A DNA stretch of 46,053 nucleotides from CAYONP01 sp964405335. GTDB taxonomy: Bacteria > Armatimonadota > UBA10988. The stretch covers positions 1-46,053 of the forward strand of contig CAYONP010000043.1 in the NCBI GenBank assembly GCA_964405335.1, written 5' to 3'. A program made the translations under genes and the position numbers. Under the pieces are notes generated by a model. The model searched no databases, had not been told where the DNA came from, and saw only the letters and a list, made by a program, of their open reading frames with translations. Positions within the stretch are counted from its first letter, which is position 1. Each line of letters begins with the position of its first letter. Of the stretch, positions 23,443 to 31,495 are shown piece after piece.

Positions 23443-26139
23443 CTATTCGTCCATCGGCTCGCCGACCATGCCGATGGTCACCCGCGCGCGGCCGGTGCCG
23501 TCGAACCGCAGCTCGCTCGGCCCGGCCGGCAGCGTCGGCGTGGTTGTCGGCGTGGCCTCGCCGAGCGGCTCGCCCTGCTTGCCGTAGAGCCGCGCCGGCT
23601 CGCCGGGACGGTGCTCGAGATAGGCGCCGGCTGGGATCTCGACCGCGTAGCGGACCACCTCTCCGCCGATGGTCAGGCTCGGCTCGACCACCGCCGTCTC
23701 GGCCAGCGGCAGGGCCCGAATCGAGCTCAGATAGACCTCGACGGGCTGGTTGGCGGGCAGGTTGTTGAGCCACAGGCTGAGCCGGTCGATCGCCTCAGGC
23801 CGGACCTGTTCGCGGAAGATGGCGTAGCTCCAGCCGTAGGGCCAGCGCAGGTCGGGCCAGCGCGCCGAGTCGGGCTCGACCAGCTCGACGTATCGCCAGC
23901 CGGTGAAGTCGAGCTCGACATAGTGCTCGGCAATCGCCCCGTGGCTGAGATGATCGGGGCTCTGGAGCTGGACGTTGAGCAGCGCGCCGCTGCCGTCGCC
24001 GTGAACCCAGAGCCCGAGCGCCGGCGTGGCGGCCAGGTCGCGTGGCGGGTCGAACCGATGCTCGAGCCGCACCCAGGCGCCGACCGGCTCGGGCCGGGTC
24101 GAGCTGGCGGTCAGCCGCGCCGCGGCGCGCCGGCCGTCGAGCTCCGCGTCGCTCGGCGCCAACTCGGCGGTGATGCCCTCGTGCGGATGCCGCGTCGCGA
24201 AACTGCCGGCGGCGAAGTCGATTAGCGGCACGGCCCCGGCAGCCTCGTCGTCGCCCGGCTCGAGCAGCGCCTCGATGCGGATCCTCGGCGGCTGCGCGGC
24301 GAACGGGTTGTCAACGCGCCAACTCATCCCGCCGCGGCCGGTCTGCTTGACGTAATGAGCGGGGGCGAAGCGGCCGTCGACCAGCGTGAACGCCGCGCCG
24401 GGCTCGCGCAGCCGGGCGCGGATCGACTCGGGCACCGTACCGGCGTGACGGAGTGCCTCGTGCTCGCGGACGATGGCCGCCAGCCGCTGCTGCCCCGGCG
24501 CGGCGGGGTCGTAGGTGGTCATCGACAGCCCGCTGCCGGTGCCGATAGCCTTGGCGCAGAGGTACTCGATGTCCTCGGGAAAGGTCGGCTCGCCCGGCTG
24601 GCCGCTCCAAGTCTTGAACGCCCACCAGCCGAGGTTGCTGGGCAGGAACATCCGCTCATTGGCGGCGTTGCCGGCGACGTGCAGATCGATGAAGCGCTGA
24701 TGGCCACGGGTCGGATGGTCCCAGGCGCCCATGCGCGAACGGACGCACCAGAGGTGGTGGCGAAAGGTGCTCATCTCCATCACCGCCGGCCGTTCGAGCC
24801 GCCGCCACAGCTCATAGACCCAGCGCGTGCCGTAATGCCAGGTGGCGTCGGCGCCGCCGAGGATGTCCTCGCCGTCGAGCGCGTCGAGGTAGATGGTGTC
24901 GAACCCGGCGGCGTTGAACAGCTCGGCCTGCCGTGCGGCGACCTCGGCGAACAGCGTCGTCGCCGGATCGGGCACGAACAGGCCGAAGCACTCTTTGAGG
25001 TGATAGGCCCGGGCCCCCGCCGCGTGCGGCGCCGCGGTGGTGCCCAGCGCCCCGCGCTGGCACTGCGTGAAGGCGTAGGGCGGCTCCTCGCTGCGGCCCG
25101 CATAGACGATCAGCTCGTCGTCGATCCGCAGCGTGACGCTGTTGCGGGTGAAGAAGCTGGTGATCAGCGACAGGTCGGCGGTCGATTCGAGCACCGGCAG
25201 CCGGTCGGCCGTCGCGTCGACCGGCTCGGCCAAGGTGAACACCGCATCGCTGGCCAGGCGCGGGTCGGGCACCGGGGTGACCCACTCGGCCTGCTTGCTG
25301 ATGAAGAAGGCATAGGGCTGCATGCCGACCAGGATGCCGGCGGCGTGAAAGCGGTCGATCACTGCCTTCAGGTCGGCGGTGCCGTTGGGATAGACGTTCG
25401 GGTCGAGCCGGCAGTCGCCGAAGCGGAAGATGGTCCCGCCGTGCATCTGCACTTGGTTGAAGCCGAGGCTGGCCAGCCGCTCGATCCAGCCGTCGACCTG
25501 CTCGAGCCGAATGCCGTCGAAGTTGAACAGGTAGCTGCTGCGGTTGAGCGGCGAATCGAGCGCCCACGGCCCGCCGAGCGGCGAGTGGGGCAACTCGGGC
25601 GCGGCGGTGACCGCCTCCTGCAGCCCCTCGCGCAACGCCTCGGGCGGGCAGGCGACCAGCGCCACGCTCGCGCCGACCAGCCCGAACCGCGCCTCGGCAT
25701 AGGCGGTCAACCGCTCCTGCGCCTGCGGCAGCATGGGCACGTTGGTCAGCGCGTTGCGGGCCAGCGCGCAGGCGGCCAGCGGCGCGCCGGGCAGCACGGG
25801 CAGGTCGAGCAGGTTCAGCCGCGTCACGCCCTCGCCCTCGACCGCCTCGACCTCAAGCACGAGATGACGCTCGTGCGGCGTGATCCGCACCTGCACGCGC
25901 ACGCCGCTCTCGCCGAAGCCGAAGGCGACCGAGTCGCCCTCCCGTGCCGCCGCGGTGGCCGGCTGCGGCGCCCCGTCGCGGTCGATGACCAGCAACGGCA
26001 GCGCCGGCGTGACCGGCTCGCCGGTGGCCGCATCCAGGAGCTGCGCCGCGCCGTCGGCGCCGATGACCAAGCGGGCGACCGGCGTGTCGACGGTGATCTC
26101 CCCCGGCGCGGCGAGGGTGAGCAGGCAGAGGAGGGGCAT
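23443..26139 (-). CDS. secreted TIM-barrel glycoside-hydrolase-like protein
   Basis: 898 residues. Hydrophobic N-terminus MPLLCLLTLAAPG suggests a short signal peptide. N-terminal beta-sandwich (~15-185), then a barrel-like region: FNFDGIRLEQVDGWIERLAS, LGFNQVQMHGGTIFRFGD (225-242), FHAAGILVGMQPYAFF, FDTIYLDALDGED (413-425) where D419 is a candidate catalytic acid, and RPAVMEMSTFRHHLWCVRSR. The C-terminal third (~640-890) is beta-rich, with a carbohydrate-binding-like segment near WVRLEHRFDPPRD. It fits no GH family I can name; catalytic function is inferred from fold pattern. ATG 26139 has CGGAG seven nt upstream. It diverges from the hicA-hicB-secB-like operon. Confidence 0.75.
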   Translation of the reverse strand: MPLLCLLTLAAPGEITVDTPVARLVIGADGAAQLLDAATGEPVTPALPLLVIDRDGAPQPATAAAREGDSVAFGFGESGVRVQVRITPHERHLVLEVEAVEGEGVTRLNLLDLPVLPGAPLAACALARNALTNVPMLPQAQERLTAYAEARFGLVGASVALVACPPEALREGLQEAVTAAPELPHSPLGGPWALDSPLNRSSYLFNFDGIRLEQVDGWIERLASLGFNQVQMHGGTIFRFGDCRLDPNVYPNGTADLKAVIDRFHAAGILVGMQPYAFFISKQAEWVTPVPDPRLASDAVFTLAEPVDATADRLPVLESTADLSLITSFFTRNSVTLRIDDELIVYAGRSEEPPYAFTQCQRGALGTTAAPHAAGARAYHLKECFGLFVPDPATTLFAEVAARQAELFNAAGFDTIYLDALDGEDILGGADATWHYGTRWVYELWRRLERPAVMEMSTFRHHLWCVRSRMGAWDHPTRGHQRFIDLHVAGNAANERMFLPSNLGWWAFKTWSGQPGEPTFPEDIEYLCAKAIGTGSGLSMTTYDPAAPGQQRLAAIVREHEALRHAGTVPESIRARLREPGAAFTLVDGRFAPAHYVKQTGRGGMSWRVDNPFAAQPPRIRIEALLEPGDDEAAGAVPLIDFAAGSFATRHPHEGITAELAPSDAELDGRRAAARLTASSTRPEPVGAWVRLEHRFDPPRDLAATPALGLWVHGDGSGALLNVQLQSPDHLSHGAIAEHYVELDFTGWRYVELVEPDSARWPDLRWPYGWSYAIFREQVRPEAIDRLSLWLNNLPANQPVEVYLSSIRALPLAETAVVEPSLTIGGEVVRYAVEIPAGAYLEHRPGEPARLYGKQGEPLGEATPTTTPTLPAGPSELRFDGTGRARVTIGMVGEPMDE

Positions 26140-26244
26140 GGTCGGGCTCCGGGAGGGGTGTTGGCGTGAAGTGGGGCGGATCCTCGTGCAGGCGGTGTTC
26201 ACACAATCGTAACCACCAGGATGCTGTCCGGGGCACTGAGGATG

Positions 26245-26266
26245 GTGCTATCATATGCGATATCAC
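26245..26266 (+). promoter_or_regulatory. extended -10 promoter within imperfect palindromic operator
   Basis: A 22-bp imperfect palindrome, arms GTGCTATC (26245-26252) and GATATCAC (26259-26266), seven of eight positions paired, sits 27 bp upstream of the hicA-like start. It contains an extended -10 element TGcTATCAT (TATCAT at 26249-26254); no good -35 is seen. A palindrome over the promoter fits autorepression by the antitoxin, as is usual for HicAB, but the assignment is inferred. Confidence 0.5.
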
Positions 26267-26292
26267 GCTGGGGCGTGAGTGGCGCCGACGAG

Positions 26293-26601
26293 ATGGCATC
26301 GGCTGAGGAGCTCTACGCGCGGTGGTTGGAGTCGGCTCCGACCGAAGCCGGCGTCGGTGACGTCGAGAAGGTGCTCGAGCGCTATCTGCCGGGGCGGTGG
26401 CGTCGGGGCACGAAACACCAATAGGTGGTGGAGCACCGATGGCTCAAGCTGGACCCGGCGTTCCGCGCGGGACGGCTGACCATCGCCGCCAAACAGGGGC
26501 GGACGGTGGTGAAAAAGTACCTGTCCGATCTCGCGCGAGCCATCCGGCTGGTCGAGTTCGGGCGGGCGAAGGGCTATGACGAGAATCAGGAGTTGAGCTG
26601 A
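26293..26601 (+). pseudogene. HicA-like toxin gene broken by an in-frame amber codon
   Basis: The frame from ATG 26293 runs 43 codons to TAG at 26422-26424, then stays open for 58 more codons to TGA 26599-26601. Joined, it would give about 102 residues resembling HicA mRNA interferases: ELYARWLESAP ... DVEKVLERYLPGRWRRGTKH, then LTIAAKQGRTVVKKYL and a closing helix. The stop sits right after the GTKH turn that corresponds to the GSHH-type catalytic-His region, so the first fragment lacks the rest of the fold. TAG is one change from TGG. The final TGA overlaps the hicB ATG (TGATG), which shows that the downstream half belonged to the coupled frame. A sequencing error is possible. Confidence 0.6.
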
Positions 26602-27134
26602 TGGAGGCGCGCGTGAGAGAGTGGCTCGAGCGGCCATACGCCGTCCGCCTGACGCCGTTGACGGCCGAGGATGGTGGGGGCTGCATTGCGTCGGTGCCTC
26701 AGCTCGGGCGGGGGACCGTCACCGGCTATGGCGAAACCGCCGGCGGGGCGCTGGACAGCCTGCGGGAGTCTCTGCGCGAGTACTTCGAGCAGTTGGCGTC
26801 GCGCGGCGAGCAGCCACCGCCGGTCGAGTCCGAGCCGACCTTTCCGGAGGAGCTGCCGAGCGGCCAGGTTGCGCTGCGGCTCCCGCGCGAGCTGCACGGC
26901 CGGCTGCGCGCGGCCGCGGCCGAGTCGGCGGTGAGCCTCAACACCTACCTGGTCTACCTGCTCAGTCACAACCTCGCCAGCGATCTAGCGCGCACCGGAG
27001 CGGTTGAGGATCAGTGCACCGGACAGCCGGTCGGAGCGGATCCGGACGACGGGCCGACGCCGGCAGCACCGACGAACGGGCCGTTGCTGGCGCTCGTGGC
27101 GAGCGACGACGGCGGATACGGACTGGCGGCATGA
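26601..27134 (+). CDS. hicB: HicB-type antitoxin with RHH domain and C-terminal tail
   Basis: 177 residues. Residues ~10-65 are the partially degraded RNase-H-like HicB fold (YAVRLTPL ... GGCIASVPQL ... GYGETAGGALDSLRESLREYF). Residues ~89-128 form a ribbon-helix-helix DNA-binding domain (QVALRLPRELHGRLRAAAAE, then SVSLNTYLVYLL pattern). A 47-residue tail (131-177) follows, acidic and Pro-rich, ending in a hydrophobic LLALV and a GGYGLAA segment. Such tails are longer than HicB needs. The gene overlaps the broken hicA frame upstream by 1 nt and the SecB-like gene downstream by 4 nt (ATGA), so one operon. Expected role: neutralise HicA and repress the operon through the upstream palindrome. 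Confidence 0.85.
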   Translation: MEARVREWLERPYAVRLTPLTAEDGGGCIASVPQLGRGTVTGYGETAGGALDSLRESLREYFEQLASRGEQPPPVESEPTFPEELPSGQVALRLPRELHGRLRAAAAESAVSLNTYLVYLLSHNLASDLARTGAVEDQCTGQPVGADPDDGPTPAAPTNGPLLALVASDDGGYGLAA

Positions 27135-27610
27135 GCAACGAACCGGGCGAGGCAGAGGTCGAGGAGTACCGCCGGCTATTGCGCTCCGTCCGGCCGGGCC
27201 CGTTGCGCCTGCGCTCGGCCGTGGCGGAGCTGCGCACCGACACGCCCGGGCGTCTCGGACCGCGCCTCGCCCTGCGCGAGTCGGCCGAAGCGCGTCTTGC
27301 GTCGGCTCGGACCGTGGTGGCGCAGGTGCGGTTCGCGCTGACCGGGCGCGTGGGCCGCAAAGTCGCGCTGCGTCTGACGGCCGCGTTCGAGCTGGCCGTG
27401 AATGCCGAGGAGGACCTGTCGCCCGAGTTCTCGGCGCTCTTCGCGGCGGTCAACCTGCCCTTCAACGCTTGGCCATATTGGCGCCAGTGGGTGGTCGATA
27501 CGAGCTGCCGGATGGGCCTGCCGCCCATTGTCGTACCGTTGCGTCATCCCGGACCGGCGCCGGCCTCGGCTACCTTCGCGTGGCGGCCGGAAGGTGACCC
27601 GAGTGCCTGA
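27131..27610 (+). CDS. SecB-like chaperone coupled to HicB (TAC-type)
   Basis: 159 residues. The C-terminal half reads FAAVNLPFNAWPYWRQWVVD (104-123) followed by RMGLPPIVVPL (127-137), matching the SecB signature where (F/W)PYxRxxV is followed by xGxPPLxLxP. Upstream are alternating beta-strands (VVAQVRFALTG, RKVALRLTAAFELAV) as in the SecB sheet. The N-terminal conserved SecB motif is not obvious, so it is a SecB-like protein rather than the housekeeping chaperone; this is the form found in toxin-antitoxin-chaperone (TAC) operons. The start overlaps the hicB stop (ATGA). The sulfatase gene begins 44 bp later. Expected role: bind the antitoxin tail. The identification rests on motif reading only. 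Confidence 0.65.
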   Translation: MSNEPGEAEVEEYRRLLRSVRPGPLRLRSAVAELRTDTPGRLGPRLALRESAEARLASARTVVAQVRFALTGRVGRKVALRLTAAFELAVNAEEDLSPEFSALFAAVNLPFNAWPYWRQWVVDTSCRMGLPPIVVPLRHPGPAPASATFAWRPEGDPSA

Positions 27611-27654
27611 CGCGAATCGCCCCGCGACCTCCCGCGCTGGGAGCGGAACGGACC

Positions 27655-29244
27655 ATGACCCCCACCCGCCGCGCGCTCCTTGCCTCGGCGCTGGTCGGCT
27701 CCGCCGCCGCGGCCCTGCCGCGCCGGCCGCGTCGGCCGCGACCGCGGCGCGAGCGGCCGAACATCGTGATCATCCTCGCCGACGATATGGGTTGGTCCGA
27801 CATCGGCTGCTACGGCGGCGAGATCCAGACCCCGAATCTCGATCGCCTGGCCGCCGGAGGGCTGCGTTTCACCCAGTTTTACAATTCGGCCCGCTGCTGC
27901 CCCACGCGCGCCGCGCTGCTCACCGGCCTGCACCCGCAGCAGGCCGGCATGGGCGGCATGGTCAGCGGCAAGTCGTCGGTCTCGGGCGATCCGGAAGGGC
28001 CATACCAGGGCTGGCTCAGCCGCAGCGCGGTGACCATCGCCGAAGCGCTGGCTCCGGCCGGCTACCGTCGCTTCATGGCCGGCAAGTGGCACATCGGCGA
28101 GCACCGACCCGACTGGCCCTGCGACCGCGGGTTCGAACACTACTTCGGTCTGATCAGCGGCGCCGGCAACTACTGGGACCCGCTCCACTTCAAGGGCGAG
28201 CGGCAGCGCCAGATGGCCCTCGACCATGAGCCTTTCGAACCAGACATCGGCGACTTCTACCTCACCGACGCGATCACCGACCACGCCTGCCAGTACGCCA
28301 CCGAGGGCGCCGCCGGCGACGACCCGTTGTTCCTCTACCTCGCCTACACCGCGCCGCACTGGCCGCTCCATGCCTGGCCCGAGGACATCGAGCGCTACCG
28401 CGGCGTCTACCGCGACGGCTGGGAGCCGATCCGCGCCGCGCGGCACCGGCGGCAACTCGAGCTGGGCCTGGTCGATCCGTCTTGGGCCCTCAGCCCGGCC
28501 GACGCGGCCGATTGGGATGCCGTTGCCGACCAGCGCCTCCAATCCCTGCGGATGCAGGTCTACGCGGCGCAGATCGATCGCATGGACCAGGGCATCGGCC
28601 GGCTTTTGACCACCCTCGAACGCACCGGCCAGCTCGAGCGCACGCTGCTCCTCTTCCTCAGCGACAACGGCGGCTGCCACGAAGGCGGGCCGCTCGGCTT
28701 CGACCGGATGAACAACGGCGCGCCGCCGGGCGGCATCGACAGCTACCAGAGCTACGGCCAGTCGTGGGCCAACGCCTCGAACACGCCGTTCCGCAAGTTC
28801 AAACACTGGGTCCACGAGGGCGGCTGCGCCACGCCGCTGATTGCCCACTGGCCAGGTGCCGTGGCCGCCGGCGGCGTGACCGACCAGCCGGGCCACATCA
28901 TCGATCTGATGGCCACCTGCCTCGAGGTCGCCGGTGCCGACTATCCGGCGCATCACGCCGGCCGCGCCGTCACGCCGCTCGAAGGCCGCAGTCTGCTGCC
29001 GGTCCTCACCGGCGGCCGGCGCGAGCCGCACCCCGAGCTGTGTTGGGAGCACATGGGCAACCGCGCGATCCGCGTCGGCGACCGCAAGCTGGTGATGGCC
29101 AAGGACGGCCCGTGGGAGCTGTACGACCTGGCCGCCGACCGGACCGAGTTGCACAATCTGGCGACCGAGCGGCCCGACGAGGCGGCGGCGCTGCTGGAAA
29201 GGTGGCGGCGCTGGGCGGCGAAGGTCGGCGCGAGAGTGGAGTAG
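27655..29244 (+). CDS. Tat-exported type I sulfatase
   Basis: 529 residues. The N-terminus MTPTRRALLASALVGSAAAA has a twin-arginine signal, followed by an Arg/Pro-rich stretch. The sulfatase core begins NIVIILADDMGWSD (metal-binding D43/D44) and carries the formylglycine signature C-x-P-x-R as C81-C-P-T-R85 inside ARCCPTRAALLTG, then GKWHIGE and LLLFLSDNGG. The Cys form needs the formylglycine-generating enzyme, which is not in this window. It cleaves sulfate esters, probably from sulfated glycans; substrate not readable. Length is normal for family S1. GGGAGCGG precedes ATG 27655. The DUF4185 gene follows 9 bp later, implying cotranscription. Confidence 0.93.
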   Translation: MTPTRRALLASALVGSAAAALPRRPRRPRPRRERPNIVIILADDMGWSDIGCYGGEIQTPNLDRLAAGGLRFTQFYNSARCCPTRAALLTGLHPQQAGMGGMVSGKSSVSGDPEGPYQGWLSRSAVTIAEALAPAGYRRFMAGKWHIGEHRPDWPCDRGFEHYFGLISGAGNYWDPLHFKGERQRQMALDHEPFEPDIGDFYLTDAITDHACQYATEGAAGDDPLFLYLAYTAPHWPLHAWPEDIERYRGVYRDGWEPIRAARHRRQLELGLVDPSWALSPADAADWDAVADQRLQSLRMQVYAAQIDRMDQGIGRLLTTLERTGQLERTLLLFLSDNGGCHEGGPLGFDRMNNGAPPGGIDSYQSYGQSWANASNTPFRKFKHWVHEGGCATPLIAHWPGAVAAGGVTDQPGHIIDLMATCLEVAGADYPAHHAGRAVTPLEGRSLLPVLTGGRREPHPELCWEHMGNRAIRVGDRKLVMAKDGPWELYDLAADRTELHNLATERPDEAAALLERWRRWAAKVGARVE

Positions 29245-29253
29245 GGGACCGAC

Positions 29254-30348
29254 ATGGGTGCCATGCGACGGCTCGACGAGACCATCCTCCGCCTCGGCGG
29301 AGTGGGCGACAACTGGCACATGACCTGGGCCTGCGACGACAAGCAGTATACCAGCCTGTGCGACGGACGAGGCTTTGCCGGCCTGCCGCAGGCCGACTAC
29401 AACAGCCGCTGCTATGCGGTCACCGGCGAGCCGCCGGAGGTCGGCTTCGAGTACCTGCCGGGCTACCCCGACCTGCTCAGCCTGCCCGGCACGCGCGACA
29501 TCTCGCGTTACTACAACTTCGGCATCCTCGCCCTGGAGCGGACGCTCTATCAGTGGCTCAGCACGCCGAATGTGCCGTTCTTCGAGCCGGGCCCGCGGTT
29601 CTTCGGCTGCAAGCTGATCTACTCGCCCGACCTGGGTGCCACCTGGCACAACCAGGACGGCAGCACGCCGGTGGTCTGGGAGCCGTGGGAGCAGCGCGAC
29701 CGCGGCAACATGCTCTTCCTCGACGAGGGAGACGGCGCCTTCGCGTTGATCACCATCCTGCAGTACGGTCGAGACTACGCGCAGAACTCCGATGGCTTCG
29801 TCTATCTCTACGCGCCGAACGGCAACTCGGAGGGGACGATGAATCAGCTCGTCCTCGCCCGGGTGCGGTGCGAGCATCTGCTCGACCGCGCCGCCTACGA
29901 GTTCTACGCCGGCGGGCGCGAAGGCGCCTCGTGGTCGCCGCGGATCGATGACCGCGCACCGGTGCAGACCTTTGCCAGCGGGTGGGTCAACCGGCATGTC
30001 CACCCCTACGCGTGGCATCCCAGCGTCGTCTGGGTCCCGGCTCGCTCGTGTTACTTAATGGCCAATTGGGGCATGGGGTGCGACGCCGATGGGATGTGGT
30101 TCGGCAAGCCGAGCTACCTCGGCTTCTGGATCGCCGAGCAGCCGTGGGGCCCGTGGGAGCAGGTCCACGAAGAGGAGGCCTGGACGCCCGGCGGCGACCC
30201 AGCGGCGCGCTGCTACCAGCCGCAGATCGCGCCCAAGTGGCTCGCGCCGGACGGCCGGTCGTTCTGGCTGGTCTGGACCGACTTCCAGCTCGTCGACGGT
30301 GCCCGGCCGCACTACGCCTTCAACCTGCAGCGGGTGGAGTGGAAGTAG
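29254..30348 (+). CDS. DUF4185-like beta-propeller protein
   Basis: 364 residues with repeated blade-like motifs: DNWHMTWACDDKQYTSLCDG, GFEYLPGYPDLLSLPGTR, FGCKLIYSPDLGATWHNQDG, HPYAWHPSVVWVPARSCYLM, and a final PDGRSFWLVWTDFQ. This pattern fits DUF4185-type proteins, often found with glycan-degrading genes and plausibly a glycoside-hydrolase-like five-bladed propeller. No signal peptide is evident from ATG 29254 (a second ATG lies at 29263). The gene starts 9 bp after the sulfatase and ends 4 bp before the ADP-ribosylglycohydrolase start. A decayed copy of its 3' end lies at 31496-31604. Confidence 0.72.
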   Translation: MGAMRRLDETILRLGGVGDNWHMTWACDDKQYTSLCDGRGFAGLPQADYNSRCYAVTGEPPEVGFEYLPGYPDLLSLPGTRDISRYYNFGILALERTLYQWLSTPNVPFFEPGPRFFGCKLIYSPDLGATWHNQDGSTPVVWEPWEQRDRGNMLFLDEGDGAFALITILQYGRDYAQNSDGFVYLYAPNGNSEGTMNQLVLARVRCEHLLDRAAYEFYAGGREGASWSPRIDDRAPVQTFASGWVNRHVHPYAWHPSVVWVPARSCYLMANWGMGCDADGMWFGKPSYLGFWIAEQPWGPWEQVHEEEAWTPGGDPAARCYQPQIAPKWLAPDGRSFWLVWTDFQLVDGARPHYAFNLQRVEWK

Positions 30349-30352
30349 CCCG

Positions 30353-31150
30353 ATGCTGGGCGCAATCACTGGCGACATCATCGGCAGCGTGTATGAGAAC
30401 CTGCGCACCAAGCGCAAGGACTTCACCCTGTTCCCAAAGCTGGCCACCTACACCGACGACACGGTGCTGACCGTCGCCGTGGCCGACGCGTTGCTCAGCG
30501 GCGCCGCGTTCGGGCCGACCATCCGCGCCTATGCCCGGCGCAGGCCGCTGCGCGGTTACGGACCGCGCTTCCTGAAGTGGATGGCCAGGCCCGGCGCCGA
30601 ACCGTACTACAGCCTCGGAAACGGCTCGGCGATGCGGGTCAGCCCGGTGGCCTACGCCGCCGGGTCGGAGGCCGAGGTGCTCGACCTGGCCGAACAGTCG
30701 GCGGCCTGCACGCACAACCACCCCGAGGGCATTCGCGGCGCCCAGGCCGTGGCGCTGGCCCTGTTTCTGGCCAGAGGCGGGGCGAGCAAGGGCGACATCC
30801 GGGAGGCGATCGAGTCGCGCTTCGACTACGACCTGCGCCGCAAGCTGAACGACATCCGTCCCGGCTATCGATTCGATGCGACCTGTGCCGGTTCGGTGCC
30901 GGAGGCCTTGATCGCCTTTCTGGAGTCCGACGACTTCGTCGACGCGGTCCGCAACGCGGTCTCGCTGGGCGGCGACGCCGACACGCAGGCGGCGATCGCC
31001 GGCGGAATCGCCGAAGCGCACTACGGCGGCGTGCCGCTCGATCTGGCGCGGAGGGCATGGAAGAAGCTGCCGCGGGACTACCGCGAGGTGATCGGCAGGT
31101 TCCACGCACGGTACCCGCTGCCGACGGACTTGGCGCGGGTCGAGGCATGA
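30353..31150 (+). CDS. ADP-ribosylglycohydrolase family protein
   Basis: 265 residues with the DraG/ARH architecture: MLGAITGDIIGSVYE (1-15), TDDTVLTVAVADALL (around 39-53), LGNGSAMRVSPVA, ACTHNHPEGIRGAQA, and SLGGDADTQAAIAGGIAEA near residue 205, which carries the second metal-binding Asp pair. The family removes ADP-ribose from proteins, nucleic acids or small molecules using two Mg ions; cytoplasmic. It starts 4 bp after the DUF4185 stop, so it lies at the end of a sulfatase-DUF4185-ADPRH operon. The linked substrate is unknown. Confidence 0.9.
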   Translation: MLGAITGDIIGSVYENLRTKRKDFTLFPKLATYTDDTVLTVAVADALLSGAAFGPTIRAYARRRPLRGYGPRFLKWMARPGAEPYYSLGNGSAMRVSPVAYAAGSEAEVLDLAEQSAACTHNHPEGIRGAQAVALALFLARGGASKGDIREAIESRFDYDLRRKLNDIRPGYRFDATCAGSVPEALIAFLESDDFVDAVRNAVSLGGDADTQAAIAGGIAEAHYGGVPLDLARRAWKKLPRDYREVIGRFHARYPLPTDLARVEA

Positions 31151-31243
31151 CGCGGCGGGCGCCGTGGTGGGCGGGCGAACTCGCTGCAGGCGTCGCGCGT
31201 TGAGGCATGGTGTGAGACCACGGAGCGGGCGGAGGCCGGCAAG

Positions 31244-31450
31244 ATGGAACGCAACTGGCGCGTGGTCCTGGAGCAGGATACGGACACCGGCGAATGGGCG
31301 GTCTGGTGCCCGGAGCTTCCCGGCTGCGTTTCGGCGGGCGAGACCGAGGCGGCCGCGCTTGATCACATCCGCGAGGCCATTGCGCTCTACCTCGAGCCGG
31401 ACCCTCTCGACCTGCCCATCGGCGCCATCGTGCGGCAAGTTGCCGCCTAG
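31244..31450 (+). CDS. solo HicB-like (UPF0150-type) protein
   Basis: 68 residues: WRVVLEQDTDTGEWAVWCPE, then LPGCVSAGETEAAALDHI and REAIALYLE, the single HicB-like RNase-H-type domain with no DNA-binding domain. No HicA-type gene lies beside it, so it is an orphan antitoxin or a domain remnant. GGAGG lies 8 nt before ATG 31244, and a strong hairpin follows 7 bp after the stop. Both suggest that the gene is expressed. Confidence 0.8.
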   Translation: MERNWRVVLEQDTDTGEWAVWCPELPGCVSAGETEAAALDHIREAIALYLEPDPLDLPIGAIVRQVAA

Positions 31451-31457
31451 ACGAATA

Positions 31458-31477
31458 GGGTGCGGCAAGCCGCACCC
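31458..31477 (+). terminator. strong hairpin after the solo HicB-like gene
   Basis: Eight-bp perfect stem GGGTGCGG / CCGCACCC with loop CAAG, beginning 7 bp past the stop codon. It lacks a U-tract (GATCAGATG follows), so it is a GC-rich, U-poor terminator candidate. Confidence 0.5.
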
Positions 31478-31495
31478 GATCAGATGCCAGCCTTT

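Noticed and set aside
26422..26424. UAG recoding or readthrough
   Set aside because: TAG ends other clear genes in the window (4322, 31450) and no recoding signal is visible, so mutation or error is the simpler reading.
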